Positions 25,384 through 34,759 of a stretch of DNA of 64,000 bases are shown here, one piece after another. Each line of letters begins with the position of its first letter. Position 1 is the stretch's first letter. The DNA comes from an uncultured Latescibacterota bacterium (lineage in GTDB: Bacteria; Latescibacterota; UBA2968; UBA8231), in assembly GCA_958295495.1 (NCBI GenBank), contig OY282352.1, positions 1,302,001 through 1,366,000 of the forward strand, read 5' to 3'. Under the pieces are notes generated by a model. It was not told the DNA's origin. It saw only the letters and a list, made by a program, of their open reading frames with translations, and made no database searches. The position numbers were made by a program, and so were the translations under genes.

Positions 25384-26370
25384 TCACTCATGGCGTTTGT
25401 TCAAGCGCACACCGGCCGGTAGGTCAGTGCTATCCCATCCGCAGCTAACCTCGTAATCGGCGAAGGATTCGGGGAACTCCGTGCCATCCCTCAGCTTCAC
25501 TTCAATGCCCTCAAAGAGCTTGTGGGCATGGGCGCAGCCGAGGCGAGCTTCGCGTTTGTTTTGTTCGGCGTTGTTCTCATGCTGGGTGCCGACGTGCTCG
25601 AAGTCGTAGATGCCGCGCACCACCATTTCGCCGCGGGCGGCGGAGCGGTCATGCTCGAACATCTGGTTGAGCGCATCGAAGAGGACTTCGAGGTCGGCAT
25701 TGGTGAAACCGGTGCGCTCGGCAAAGGCGGGTGAGACGTAAGCCTTGGCCGCATAGAGGGCATAGGGCACGATGTGCTTGTTGCCCATGGTGCGATTGCT
25801 CCCACTACCGGGTTGCTGACCCTCCGCTTCCTCAACATCCTTCTTCTCCTGAGCGTTTGTAACTGCACAGCGGGTGATGGAGATCTCCAGCGGTATAATG
25901 GGATGGAACGACTGTCCAAAGGTAAACTGCACAGGACCCTTCACTTGACCGTATGCAGACCCCTTGAAGATCTTATTTTTCGTAGATAGTACTGCCCCGA
26001 ATGCCCGTAGGTCGTAATAGCGACAGCAGAGCCAGTTGAGTGCTGTCCTCTCCCGCTGGTCGGAATCGCGATTTTCATTAGAGCTGGAGTTCTCATTGGC
26101 TTTCGGTTCGGCTTCGTCAATCAGGTCGTTCAGTACCGCACCCTGCTGAATAAAGATGCGGTAGTCGTGTCCGTCCTTAGTTGGCGGTGCAAAGTGCGTG
26201 AGGTAATTCCGCACTTTGCGCTTTAGGCACACATCGGAAACGATGCCGCGATTGGTATTCGGGTCGATACGGGGCATGTTACCCATGTCTGGATCGCCGT
26301 TAGGATTTCCGTTCGTGACCTCAAAGATCAACAGGATATCGTGGCGATTGGTCAGGATGTTTTTGTCCAT
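25384..26370 (-). CDS. cas7: Cascade backbone subunit Cas7 (Csd2, type I-C)
   Basis: 328 residues. The N-terminal signature FEVTNGNPNGDPDMGNMPR (~17-35), followed by VSDVCLKRKVRNYL, is diagnostic of the Csd2/Cas7c family. Six or seven copies polymerise along the crRNA spacer in the type I-C Cascade. It starts 24 bases after cas8c. The stretch DRSAARGEMVVRGIYDFEHV is also characteristic. A hydrophilic insertion of ~25 residues (KANENSSSNENRDSDQ) makes it somewhat longer than typical members. Confidence 0.96.
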   Translation of the reverse strand: MDKNILTNRHDILLIFEVTNGNPNGDPDMGNMPRIDPNTNRGIVSDVCLKRKVRNYLTHFAPPTKDGHDYRIFIQQGAVLNDLIDEAEPKANENSSSNENRDSDQRERTALNWLCCRYYDLRAFGAVLSTKNKIFKGSAYGQVKGPVQFTFGQSFHPIIPLEISITRCAVTNAQEKKDVEEAEGQQPGSGSNRTMGNKHIVPYALYAAKAYVSPAFAERTGFTNADLEVLFDALNQMFEHDRSAARGEMVVRGIYDFEHVGTQHENNAEQNKREARLGCAHAHKLFEGIEVKLRDGTEFPESFADYEVSCGWDSTDLPAGVRLNKRHE

Positions 26371-26394
26371 GGATTAGTTTGCTCCTTGTTGTGG

Positions 26395-28347
26395 TTAAAC
26401 TTCACTGTCTGCGAATAAATCTTCTTCTAGAATGTCATCATCGGAATCCGACTTGTCAGCTTTTGGGTGCTTATTTTTCCAGATCCGGATAGCTTCGGCA
26501 CGAGCGGCCTCCTGATGGTAGAATCCCAAAGCAAAGCGTCCCTGCTCAACGAGGATGAAGACACGCGGGAACTCCGGAGGTTTGTCGGGTACTGTCTGCG
26601 AGAAACGCGAACAAATCTCCGTGATATTCTCCTTGATTCGGTAAGCGTCTTTTTGGCCCTTATTACCTTTTTGTCGCAGCTTTTTTAGGTGATGCTGGTG
26701 GAGCCGCCACAGAATGGAAAAGGCGGCGTTAGGGTTTGTCGAGGCGGAGCCATAGTACCGCTCCGCGATATTTGCCCCTTGTAACTTTCCGTCGTGAGCA
26801 GAGCGCTGTAGGCTGTTGAGAACCGACAATAGGCGACCGGAATTATAGGCGATGTCGTCGGTTTCGATAGGTAGTTTCGACGGTATTTCCATATGCAATT
26901 CCTTTCGATTGCGGTGATGGCGATTGACGATGAGACGGATCAGAGAAAAGCGCGACTGGTTGTAGAGTGCCTTAGTGCCTTTCTTGGCGATGTTGGCCTG
27001 GAGCTGTTCCAGCAACGGTTTCAGGAGAGTGATGGAGGGTGCACTTCCCGTCAGTGCAGCGCGGTATAACGATGCCATCAGGCTAGGCTTCAACTTGTCC
27101 TCGTCGAAGCGTCTTCGGCTGTCCGGTCGCAGGGTCGTATGTGCTAATTGGCGAATGGAAAGAGGAGTACTTGCATTATCCTCTTCCACGTTGCTCCAAG
27201 CGATGCTCTGAATCTCCAAGTCGCTGAACCAGCCTTGAAAGTTCCTCACAGCCTCACCCAAACTGACTTGAAGCCAGTCCTTGACGATGATACGAGGACC
27301 TGCTGCCGTCAGTGTAACAGCATAGAATTTCTCCAAGTCCGGTGGATGGCTCCGAAGGCCCTTCCAGGGCGAAACCATAAAATTACGAACCGTATGCGTA
27401 TCAGGATTGTGCAGTAGTTGAGCGAAAATTTCAGATGCCTGATCCGTTTTCGCAGCCCAAAAACAAAGCCAAGCAGGGCCAAGTGTGAGCCAATGGTCCT
27501 TCTGCGAGGATAAATATTGTAGAGCAAGAAGATAGCCTTTCGATGCCTTTATTGAAGATGGAGCATTGTAACTTTTCTCGAGTCCATAGGATTGAAATGA
27601 AGCACTTTCAAAACCAACAATGCCTCGCTGTCTTATTTGATCATTTTTGTGAGTCTTGGGGAGACCTGTAACCATGGGTGTATGTGTGCGAGCAAGCGGA
27701 GTGTTTAGTTCGCCGGTGATGAGACAGACACCCCGTTTTTGGGATTTCTCAGCTTCCTCTACCAGTTCATCGGCCACTTTTTTTTTCCAATAGCTCCTAA
27801 TATCTTCTCGATTGATCAGAAGTTCCTCAACTGCAAACGTAAAGAAGTCATTCCCCAAACGAACCTCGTTTCCGCTGCCAGTTCGGACAAACCACTTTGG
27901 ATTACCAGTCTTATCAAGCCTGAGAAATTTCGGTGGCTCTCCGGCCAATGTCTCATAAAATTTTACCAATGCTTCAAAGACAACATCACCGGTAACGTCC
28001 CTAGCTTCCCTAATATGTCGCCAGAAATCATTATTCTTAATACACAAATTTGTTAAGGCCCGACTCTTCAATTCTTGTTCTGGTTTTGGATTGAGTCCAA
28101 ATATTGCCCCAATATCGTCTACAAGAAAATCGGCTATTCGACCACTTCCAGTTGGTCTAGTAGTCTTGGGAACATCAAAATTTTTTGCGCGATTCCCCTC
28201 ACCACTCGTTGTTTCTTGAACTCCGCCTCCAATGAGGTTCCCTTCAGTGTCCAAGTTTATGATCCAACGAACTGGAGTGTTTTTAAAGGCGAGACCGTCC
28301 AAAAGTTGACGCGACTGGGCAAATTCATATAAGCGTTGAAGGAGCAT
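26395..28347 (-). CDS. cas8c: Cascade large subunit Cas8c (Csd1, type I-C)
   Basis: 650 residues, in range for Csd1/Cas8c. The N-terminus reads MLLQRLYEFAQSRQLLDGLA, and the motif GSGRIADFLVDDIGAIFGLN fits family members, as does CLITGELNTPLARTHTPMVTG in the central part. Cas8c recognises the PAM and recruits Cas3. In many I-C loci an internal start in this gene yields a small Cas11-like C-terminal protein; the C-terminal ~120 residues here are helical and could do so, which is inference. It starts 2 bases after cas5c. The gene is noticeably more AT-rich than its neighbours. Confidence 0.95.
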   Translation of the reverse strand: MLLQRLYEFAQSRQLLDGLAFKNTPVRWIINLDTEGNLIGGGVQETTSGEGNRAKNFDVPKTTRPTGSGRIADFLVDDIGAIFGLNPKPEQELKSRALTNLCIKNNDFWRHIREARDVTGDVVFEALVKFYETLAGEPPKFLRLDKTGNPKWFVRTGSGNEVRLGNDFFTFAVEELLINREDIRSYWKKKVADELVEEAEKSQKRGVCLITGELNTPLARTHTPMVTGLPKTHKNDQIRQRGIVGFESASFQSYGLEKSYNAPSSIKASKGYLLALQYLSSQKDHWLTLGPAWLCFWAAKTDQASEIFAQLLHNPDTHTVRNFMVSPWKGLRSHPPDLEKFYAVTLTAAGPRIIVKDWLQVSLGEAVRNFQGWFSDLEIQSIAWSNVEEDNASTPLSIRQLAHTTLRPDSRRRFDEDKLKPSLMASLYRAALTGSAPSITLLKPLLEQLQANIAKKGTKALYNQSRFSLIRLIVNRHHRNRKELHMEIPSKLPIETDDIAYNSGRLLSVLNSLQRSAHDGKLQGANIAERYYGSASTNPNAAFSILWRLHQHHLKKLRQKGNKGQKDAYRIKENITEICSRFSQTVPDKPPEFPRVFILVEQGRFALGFYHQEAARAEAIRIWKNKHPKADKSDSDDDILEEDLFADSEV

Positions 28348-28349
28348 GG

Positions 28350-29153
28350 TCAGGCCCCCTGGGGTTCGAGGATTTCAATTTCGTCGGGATGACAAGCCAA
28401 GGTGGAATCCTGGAGCTTGGCGCGGAAGAAACAGGCCCTCGGTTGGGCCAATTCGCCGACAAAACGCGGGGTATTCTTCTTGGGCTTGGATCCCAGTTCA
28501 TCAGGACGTTTCCAACGAAAACCCTGAGCGCGGGCCCCGGGCGAGAAGACATCGTAGAGCATCAAACCCAAGTCCTCCACGGGCTGTCGCCAACCGGTGC
28601 CAAGCTCAGTGGCTCGCTGTTCCAAGGCGGCTTGGGGATCATCCACCCACTCGAAATCCGCGGCGAATTCACGCATACCTAGGGCCGGCCGGTGGAAGCA
28701 CTTGCCCTGTTGGGCGCGGCGTTTGAACTCAGCCAAATACTTCACTATCGGGTCGGTCTTGCGATCAGCCAACGGCGTGGTACGCAATTCGGCACTGATG
28801 ATGTACTCGACTTCCCGAAGGGCCAGCATGTTGCGCTGAGTGCCATCGGGCGCGCCGCCCCCGGCCTTGATGGGCGAGACTTTCTCCGGCTGCTTCATCC
28901 ATTGGCCGACATTGCCCAGACTGATGACCGACTGCACTTCATTGCGCCGAATGGAGGCCCAGCGGCCTCTCCGCACCACCCGGATGGCGGCGACGCGATA
29001 GCAGATTTGGGGCTCCCAAAAGACAGCTTCCAAGATGCCTCGGGCCGCAGAAGGCGTCATGACTGGATAGCTGACGCGCTCGACTTTCATTTCAGGGCGG
29101 GTGAAACAGGCCCAATCGCCCCATGTTCTCAAGTGTACATGATTATCGTTCAT
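28350..29153 (-). CDS. cas5c: crRNA-processing Cascade subunit Cas5c (Cas5d)
   Basis: 267 residues. The N-terminal RAMP fold begins HLRTWGDWACFTRPEMKVER, followed by SYPVMTPSAARGILEAVFW, both typical of Cas5d. The segment GKCFHRPALGMREF near residue 155 matches the conserved family block holding basic and His residues used in RNA cleavage. In type I-C, Cas5 replaces Cas6: it cuts within the repeat hairpin and stays on the 5' handle. It overlaps the cas3 stop by ATGA. It is the enzyme that would act on the orphan repeat near cas1. Confidence 0.95.
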   Translation of the reverse strand: MNDNHVHLRTWGDWACFTRPEMKVERVSYPVMTPSAARGILEAVFWEPQICYRVAAIRVVRRGRWASIRRNEVQSVISLGNVGQWMKQPEKVSPIKAGGGAPDGTQRNMLALREVEYIISAELRTTPLADRKTDPIVKYLAEFKRRAQQGKCFHRPALGMREFAADFEWVDDPQAALEQRATELGTGWRQPVEDLGLMLYDVFSPGARAQGFRWKRPDELGSKPKKNTPRFVGELAQPRACFFRAKLQDSTLACHPDEIEILEPQGA

Positions 29154-31363
29154 AACAAGAAGTCCTCGGTCGGGCGTTGGTCAATAACCACGCCGAGATG
29201 TTCGTGATAAGCTGCCTCATCTAGCACGCTCAGTTCCATGCCGGGCAGCAGCGGGCGAAGCAGTCCCATGGTATCGAGTTTCTGAAAGTCGCGCAAATGC
29301 AGATTCACCATAAAACGTTGGAGCGCACGCAAATCCTTGCGAGTGAAACGCAGACCGTCCGTTTGGGCGCGTTCCCGGATGGCGTCCACTTTTTCCACGG
29401 CTTCCTTCCTTGGCGCAATTACGGCTTGGGTGTCATCGCTGATGACCTTGGCCTTGCGGGCCACATCGCGGAAGCGCAAGGCCTCCCGATCTTCCTGAAT
29501 AGAGCACTCCCCCCGGCGCTGATGATCCGTGGGCACGTATTGAAAAAGCTCGTCAAAATAACGCCTGAACAGAGCCGGTTTGCCAGACAAGTCGTCCGTA
29601 GTCCACTGACTCAGCAACCGCGCTGCAATGTCCGTAGCTACGCGATACACCCCGCCGGGTAATTTGGCGTCCGTTGGCCGGAACACCACTACGCACCCCT
29701 TGTCCGGCAGGCGGCCTTCCCGATTGCAGCGGCCAGCCGCCTGCACAATTGAATCCAGCGGCCCCAAGGCGCGATAAACCAGCGGGAAATCAATATCCAC
29801 CCCGGCCTCTATCACCTGCGTAGCCACCAGCCAGCAGGGTTCTTTGTTTTCCAAACGCCAACGCACCTTTGCCAGTATCTCGGCCCGATGCTCGGCGCAT
29901 AAGGCCGAGGAAAGATGAAACGCGTTTTCTTGGTTTTGCTCGCGCAACTGTTCCCACCATTCGGCCGCCTGTTTGCGCGTATTCACCACGCCCAAGGCTT
30001 GTGGCTCGCTCGTCCATTCCGCCGCCAATTCTGACCAATCGCTCTCTGTAGGGCGCACCTCGTAAACCACCCGACTCAACTTCTGAAACAACTCGCCGGG
30101 CTGTGACGCAATTTCCTTCATTTCATCTGCCTCAAAACCATGCGCCAACGATGTGCTACGACGAAAGGCCGGTTGGGTAGCGGTGGAAAAAACAAAACTC
30201 GTGTGGTAGTGTTTCTCGAGATCGCGCAGTACATGCAGAAGCGGATTGAGCAAATGTGTAGGCAGCGTCTGCACTTCATCCAGCACCACCACGGAGTTCG
30301 CTATGTTGTGTAGTTTTCGACATTTGGAGGTGCGATTGGCAAAGAGCGACTCGATGAACTGCACCGAGGTAGTGACGATGACCGGCGCGTCCCAATTCTC
30401 CGCTGCCAACTCCTCCGGGGACCGGAATCGCTCCTCATTATCATCCTTTGCGCCCACCGCCGAATGGTGCTCAATCACGATACCTTCGTCTTCGGGATCG
30501 AGCACTTTGCGGTATTCGGCGGCATTCTGCTCAATGATTGACAAGTAAGGTATCACCACTATCACCCGCTGCATTCCGTGCCGCTGCGCATGTTCCAAGG
30601 CAAAGGCCATACTCGCAAGCGTTTTGCCCCCACCCGTCGGTACGGTCAGAGAAAAGAAACCTGTTGGAGCCGCCGCTTTTGTTAGGCAGTCTTCAAACAC
30701 GCTGTTGCGTAATTTGTTAAGTTCACCAGACGAATCAAACTTGCTCCGATGCACTTGCAATCTCTCCAACAGCAACGAGGCATCCAACCTCACCGGATCG
30801 CGTTCTCGACCGACGGCAAATCGTTCAGTATCCAGAAAGTCCGCATCTACCAAGCAGGAAAACAACATCCGCACGTAGAATTCGACGACAGCGCAGTCCT
30901 CCGCGGACTTGGCAAACTCTGGTTCGGCTAACTCGACGGGAATTGGCCCTAGTTCCTCTTCAAACCGCTTTACCAGAGGAGCGAGCCGGTTCTTAGCATC
31001 ATATTTCTCGCCGCAAACCAATGCCTGTAAATCACTCACGTTATGCAGTCCCGCATGATGTCCAGCAATGGCAAAGGCTGGGCCGACCCACCCTCGTTGA
31101 AAAGCCAGCGCGGCTCCATACACCGCATGATGCGTTTCATCCGATCTCGGGCACTCACCTGCCAAGTATGCCTGAAAAGGCTCTCGATACTTTCCCAAGT
31201 CGTGCAGAAGACCAGCCCATTCTGCTGCGAGGCCAAGCGGTCTGCCGAATCCTCGAGCCTTGTTCGCCACGCTCTGCAAATGCTCGGATAACGGTTGCCA
31301 ACGCGATTTATTCGGATCGCGTTCCCCAGCAGCCGTTTCGGCTGTGTGGGCGTAATAGTTCAT
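29150..31363 (-). CDS. cas3: CRISPR-associated nuclease-helicase Cas3 (type I-C)
   Basis: 737 residues. The N-terminal HD nuclease has His54-Asp55 in GLLHDLGKYREPF, then THHAVYGAA (~77-85) and AIAGHHAGLHN (~98-108). The superfamily-2 helicase follows with Walker A VPTGGGKTLAS (~241-251), a DEVQ box in VVLDEVQTLPTH (~359-370), AGVDIDFP, and the motif VI QAAGRCNREG. Cas3 unwinds and degrades DNA marked by Cascade. It is the first cas gene; a TATAAT (31380-31385, minus strand) lies 17 bases before the ATG, without a matching -35. Confidence 0.96.
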   Translation of the reverse strand: MNYYAHTAETAAGERDPNKSRWQPLSEHLQSVANKARGFGRPLGLAAEWAGLLHDLGKYREPFQAYLAGECPRSDETHHAVYGAALAFQRGWVGPAFAIAGHHAGLHNVSDLQALVCGEKYDAKNRLAPLVKRFEEELGPIPVELAEPEFAKSAEDCAVVEFYVRMLFSCLVDADFLDTERFAVGRERDPVRLDASLLLERLQVHRSKFDSSGELNKLRNSVFEDCLTKAAAPTGFFSLTVPTGGGKTLASMAFALEHAQRHGMQRVIVVIPYLSIIEQNAAEYRKVLDPEDEGIVIEHHSAVGAKDDNEERFRSPEELAAENWDAPVIVTTSVQFIESLFANRTSKCRKLHNIANSVVVLDEVQTLPTHLLNPLLHVLRDLEKHYHTSFVFSTATQPAFRRSTSLAHGFEADEMKEIASQPGELFQKLSRVVYEVRPTESDWSELAAEWTSEPQALGVVNTRKQAAEWWEQLREQNQENAFHLSSALCAEHRAEILAKVRWRLENKEPCWLVATQVIEAGVDIDFPLVYRALGPLDSIVQAAGRCNREGRLPDKGCVVVFRPTDAKLPGGVYRVATDIAARLLSQWTTDDLSGKPALFRRYFDELFQYVPTDHQRRGECSIQEDREALRFRDVARKAKVISDDTQAVIAPRKEAVEKVDAIRERAQTDGLRFTRKDLRALQRFMVNLHLRDFQKLDTMGLLRPLLPGMELSVLDEAAYHEHLGVVIDQRPTEDFLL

Positions 31364-31465
31364 AAGTCGATCTCTTGAAATTATAACCGGATATGGTTGA
31401 ATTTCTCACTATCTTGTGTTATATCTTCTCATCCGACAGGTTAAACCTCACAGGAGGTATAAAAC

Positions 31466-31669
31466 ATGAGATCTCTCGATGTCACAGGGCTACCCGCAGA
31501 CAAAGTTGACTACTTGCAAACCCTGATTCGCAATTGGCAAAACAAAGCGGCGAATAGTATGGAAAATCGTCAGACTGAAATCGCCATCCGAATGCGCCGG
31601 GCGCGAGACGCAATGCCCCCCTTAGATGTAAGTATAAAAAAACTGATTGAGCACGGTCGTGAGTACTAA
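31466..31669 (+). CDS. Small hydrophilic protein, probable antitoxin of a decayed PIN toxin pair
   Basis: 67 residues, ATG 31466 after a strong AGGAGGT. It is helical and charged (ENRQTEIAIRMRRARDAM) with no membrane segment. Directly after its stop the DNA reads as the C-terminal end of a PIN-domain toxin, whose partners are typically short proteins of this kind encoded immediately upstream. It is divergent from cas3 with ~100 bp between. Family not recognised by sequence; the antitoxin role rests on context. Confidence 0.5.
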   Translation: MRSLDVTGLPADKVDYLQTLIRNWQNKAANSMENRQTEIAIRMRRARDAMPPLDVSIKKLIEHGREY

Positions 31670-31800
31670 ACGCATTTGAAAACCTCTGGCTCTATACCGG
31701 CGACAAAAAACTGGCCAATGCTGTTGAAAATGCGCTTCCATGGGTAAAATGGATCGGAAATTATAATCTGGATACTGTACCGAGTAGGCGTTCCCAATGA
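31669..31800 (+). pseudogene. C-terminal remnant of a PIN-domain toxin
   Basis: Directly after the small upstream gene, the frame from 31669 reads NAFENLWLYTGDKKLANAVE and then ALPWVKWIGNYNLD before TGA 31798-31800. The pattern LYTGDKKLxNAV...PWVKWIGxY is that of the last helix and strand of VapC-like PIN toxins. The first ~100 residues with the acidic active site are absent, and an in-frame TGA lies just upstream (31660-31662). No start codon is available, so the toxin is dead. Confidence 0.6.
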
Positions 31801-31907
31801 AACCTTCCATACCCTTTGAAAAACACCATCTCGAATTCCTCAACGATCCAGAACGCGACCAAGCGTACCTCAAAGTCCCGCTTGGCTGGAGTTGGCCCCG
31901 GCCGTAG
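31797..31907 (+). pseudogene. N-terminal remnant of an addiction-module antidote gene
   Basis: ATG 31797 overlaps the stop of the PIN remnant. It reads MKPSIPFEKHHLEFLNDPER followed by DQAYLKVPL, which matches the start of HTH antidote proteins of HigA/HigB-type modules (LNDPExAxAYLxxAL). After ~29 codons the homology stops and the DNA turns into the oxidoreductase fragment; TAG follows at 31905. The helix-turn-helix part is missing. Confidence 0.5.
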
Positions 31908-32239
31908 AAGTGGTCGGCGTGTTCAATCACACTTTAGCCGAGGCCCAACAGACCGCCGACCGCCACGGCGTCCCCCACGCGTACGACGACTGTGGGCGCA
32001 TGCTGGACGAGCTGCGCCCCGCCATCGCTCCGTCTGTACCCCAATGCCTCGCACCGCGCCTACACCGCAGCCGCCATGCCCACGGCCTTTGCGAAAAGCC
32101 CGTAGCCGCCAGCTATGACGATGCAGTAGCCATGTACGCGGCAGCCGAGGCCGCCGGCCGCCATCTGTTTGTCACCGAGACGGACCGCTTCTCCGGCACC
32201 AATAGTGCTGCCAAGCAACTGACCGCCTTCCCCACCTAG
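31892..32239 (+). pseudogene. Frameshifted fragment of a Gfo/Idh/MocA oxidoreductase
   Basis: The translated segment EVVGVFNHTLAEAQQTADRH, then PHAYDDCGRML, CEKPVAASYDDAVAMY and HLFVTETDRFSGTN closely parallels the intact gene at 34760-35854. Between these blocks the matching sequence (PNASHRAYTAAAM) is readable only in another frame, so at least two indels are present. The N-terminal NAD-binding motif and the whole C-terminal domain are missing. It is joined directly to the antidote-gene fragment, indicating a recombination scar. Confidence 0.8.
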
Positions 32240-32242
32240 TTT

Positions 32243-32440
32243 CTACGAAGACCCGCGAAATCTGCTCCAAACATATTTGACGGCCATGAAAACCAACCCC
32301 CACGCCGTGAAAATGAAGGGCGAGATGGCAAAGTTCCACCATTGCCATGTCCAGCCACCCCGGTCGTAAGCCAGGTAGGCGTCAATGAAAAGGCCCAAAA
32401 AGGTCCCGACTATGAAGCCGTATGCGAATACTCTAAACAT
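32243..32440 (-). CDS. Small two-helix membrane protein
   Basis: 65 residues from ATG 32438-32440, chosen because GGAGG lies upstream with good spacing; the open frame extends further but without such support. Two hydrophobic helices (FRVFAYGFIVGTFLGLFIDA at ~2-21, and FAISPFIFTAWGLVFMAVKY at ~36-55) flank a Trp-rich loop, and the C-terminus is basic. No family recognised. It stands alone between the pseudogene tract and the hydrolase gene. Confidence 0.6.
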   Translation of the reverse strand: MFRVFAYGFIVGTFLGLFIDAYLAYDRGGWTWQWWNFAISPFIFTAWGLVFMAVKYVWSRFRGSS

Positions 32441-32579
32441 TTTTCCGTTCCTCCTTGTTCTTCGTATAGTGGTTTGCGGAGCCAATGACCACATTGCAGC
32501 GGTACAGCCCCGGTTCGTCTAGGCACTTCGCGCTCATTGCTCCCCGCCGATAGAGCAGCGGGATGATCGCGGGTGCCGC

Positions 32580-34394
32580 CTACCTCACCTCCTGCCGCAC
32601 CGAAGTCATAGCCCCGAACGGATCCGGCTCCCGCAGCCGGCCGCGGGCCGCCTCGTCGCCCTTGAGATACCAGTCGAACCACGCCCGCGCATACCAGTCG
32701 CGGATCACGTGGGGCAGGTACACCTCGCCGGCATCGCCGACCGTGGCCCAGCCCAACTGAGTGTAGTGCTCCCCGGGCGCTCCCGGCGGACCCAAGGCGC
32801 GCTCGCCCGTGGGCTTGCGGGTGCGCTCCGGGGTTTGGCCAAAGGGCAATTCGCCGCGCTGGAATTTCGGCCACGGGAAGAGCCGCGCAAAGTCCTCGGA
32901 CAAGGTGAAGTGGTCCGTGTCGCGCACGATCGCCAGTACGCGGTCCGAGGTGGCACGCCGCCAAGCACTCAACGCTACGGGCTGCGGATTCTCCATGCGT
33001 TCGGGCATGGCGCGTTCCGGGGCCAAGGGGAATGCCGCGGCCGGGTCGCCCCCGGCCTGCGCCACTGCCGCCTGAAACAGGCCGACGAACACGTTTTGCA
33101 CAAAGCCGTCCTCGTCGCCGATCAGCAGCAACAGGGGCTTGTGGCTGCCCACCGGCAGGCCCTCCTCGGTCTTGCCCGCGCCGTACATCTCCTCGGGCGT
33201 CCACGTGAAGGGTGGGGCGTTGTTCAGGCCCATGGCCGCGCTGATGCCGGGCAGGTGGTTGGCCGCTAGTTGCGCCGTCATCGAACCGAGCGAATGCCCG
33301 GCAATGCCGATGCGCTCGCCGTCAATGCGCCCGTTGAGCAGCCCGCACAGGTAGCGGTTGGCGGTGGGGCGGGCGGCACTGGCGGCTCCCATCGAGGCGA
33401 GGGCGGTCCGGCAGGTAGCTTCGTCCGCGCCGAGCAGGCGCACGGTGTGTAGCACCAGCCCCACATCGGACACGCGCTGGCGGAACAGGTTGCCCATCAT
33501 GGTGGTGGCGCGCTCCACGCCGCCGGGGACCACTTTTGCCGTGGCCGGGTCAAAATGCTCCGGCGGCGCAAACCCCCGGCCCGCCTGCCCGAAGAGCAAG
33601 CGGTAGAAATAGGGAACGACCTTGTATTCGCCCAAGAGCAACTCGTAGGCCCGCTTCAGTTCCTCCGGCGACGCGCTCGCGGCAAAAGGCGAGTCCTCGT
33701 CGTGAAAAACCAGCGGCAGGCCGCCATCGGAAATAAAGGTGGGCGCCGCCACCACATACCCGTGCGAAGCGAGAAATTCAGCGAAGGAACTCCACATGCC
33801 GTGGCTGCCGGCAAGCCCGTGGGCGAGGAGAATCAGCGGGAATTTGCCCTCGGCGGCCCGAGCGTCCTGCCACGCGCCCTGCGACGCATTGAGAATCCAC
33901 TCGCCGATTTCGGCGAACGCGGCTTCCTGAGCCGCAGGATCGGCCTCGGCCAGAATGCCGCCGCCGCGCAGGTGGATGAAATGGGGCAGGACCACCTGGG
34001 CCGCGGCGCCGAGCGTCTGCGCCATGTCCCCGGCTTGGAAGAAGAAGTCGTAGTAGTTCGCCCGCCGCCCGCTGGCCGCGGCAAAGGGCGAGCGCGGCCC
34101 GGCAAGCCGCCCTGGCGCCGTTTCCGGCACCGCCGGATACCACAACTGAAACACCACCGTGCGGGTCTGTCCGGCGGCTTCCACCTCGCGCAGTAGAGCG
34201 CGGTATTCGGGGCCGGCGTACGCGCTGTTCCAAGGGTCGAAGCGCTGGCGATTGTCCACGGCAAAGCCCGTGGCCACGCCCACGGCGTAGTCGCCATAAA
34301 TAGTGCCCACCGGCAACTGGTCCATCTGCGCTCGGGCACTCAGGGCCGACGCGAGAATCGCGACCAACGCGACGGCTTTTCCTCTTTTGTACAT
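32580..34394 (-). CDS. Secreted alpha/beta hydrolase (platelet-activating-factor acetylhydrolase / dienelactone hydrolase type)
   Basis: 604 residues. The N-terminus (MYKRGKAVALVAILASALSA plus RA-Q) is a Sec signal peptide. The hydrolase core has the oxyanion-hole motif LILLAHGLAGSHGMW (~190-204) and the nucleophile elbow IGIAGHSLGSMTAQL with Ser ~362. DEDGFVQ and the late DTDHFTLSED supply plausible Asp and His members of the triad. Large insertions make it twice the size of a simple hydrolase. Substrate is probably an ester in the periplasm or outside the cell; this cannot be refined from sequence. Confidence 0.8.
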   Translation of the reverse strand: MYKRGKAVALVAILASALSARAQMDQLPVGTIYGDYAVGVATGFAVDNRQRFDPWNSAYAGPEYRALLREVEAAGQTRTVVFQLWYPAVPETAPGRLAGPRSPFAAASGRRANYYDFFFQAGDMAQTLGAAAQVVLPHFIHLRGGGILAEADPAAQEAAFAEIGEWILNASQGAWQDARAAEGKFPLILLAHGLAGSHGMWSSFAEFLASHGYVVAAPTFISDGGLPLVFHDEDSPFAASASPEELKRAYELLLGEYKVVPYFYRLLFGQAGRGFAPPEHFDPATAKVVPGGVERATTMMGNLFRQRVSDVGLVLHTVRLLGADEATCRTALASMGAASAARPTANRYLCGLLNGRIDGERIGIAGHSLGSMTAQLAANHLPGISAAMGLNNAPPFTWTPEEMYGAGKTEEGLPVGSHKPLLLLIGDEDGFVQNVFVGLFQAAVAQAGGDPAAAFPLAPERAMPERMENPQPVALSAWRRATSDRVLAIVRDTDHFTLSEDFARLFPWPKFQRGELPFGQTPERTRKPTGERALGPPGAPGEHYTQLGWATVGDAGEVYLPHVIRDWYARAWFDWYLKGDEAARGRLREPDPFGAMTSVRQEVR

Positions 34395-34464
34395 GATGTG
34401 TGCTCCTTTGGTGACGCGGATGCACTAAACATCGCGCTCCGCTTGGTGATTGGGTCTCTTTTGC

Positions 34465-34557
34465 TCATTGGCGATACACCGCCCTCGCGGCAATTTCCCG
34501 CCTCAAGGCCGCCGGGGCCAACGCGTTGACCTTGTCAATTGCCTCGGTTTTGGACAT
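34465..34557 (-). CDS. Possible 30-residue small protein
   Basis: ATG 34555-34557 with GGAGG 8 bases upstream begins MSKTEAIDKVNALAPAALRR followed by EIAARAVYRQ and TGA. The product is helical, alanine-rich and basic, with no membrane segment. It sits in the gap between two larger genes that point away from each other. The good ribosome-binding site is the only support for expression; it could also be the remnant of a longer gene. Confidence 0.35.
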   Translation of the reverse strand: MSKTEAIDKVNALAPAALRREIAARAVYRQ

Positions 34558-34759
34558 GGCTCAATCCTCCACGGAATAAAGACCGCCTCCTTGACCGCCC
34601 AATGGCAATAAACCATTCTTAAAGCCGTCTCAAGTCAACAAAAAACCTCGGAGCGCGGGCTTTCAGCTCGCAAAAAACGCCCAACGCCCGATGGGGTTTT
34701 AAGACCGCTTCTTGCCAAAATATAACAAACACCGCCCCTAAACTTAAAGACGAGAGAAC

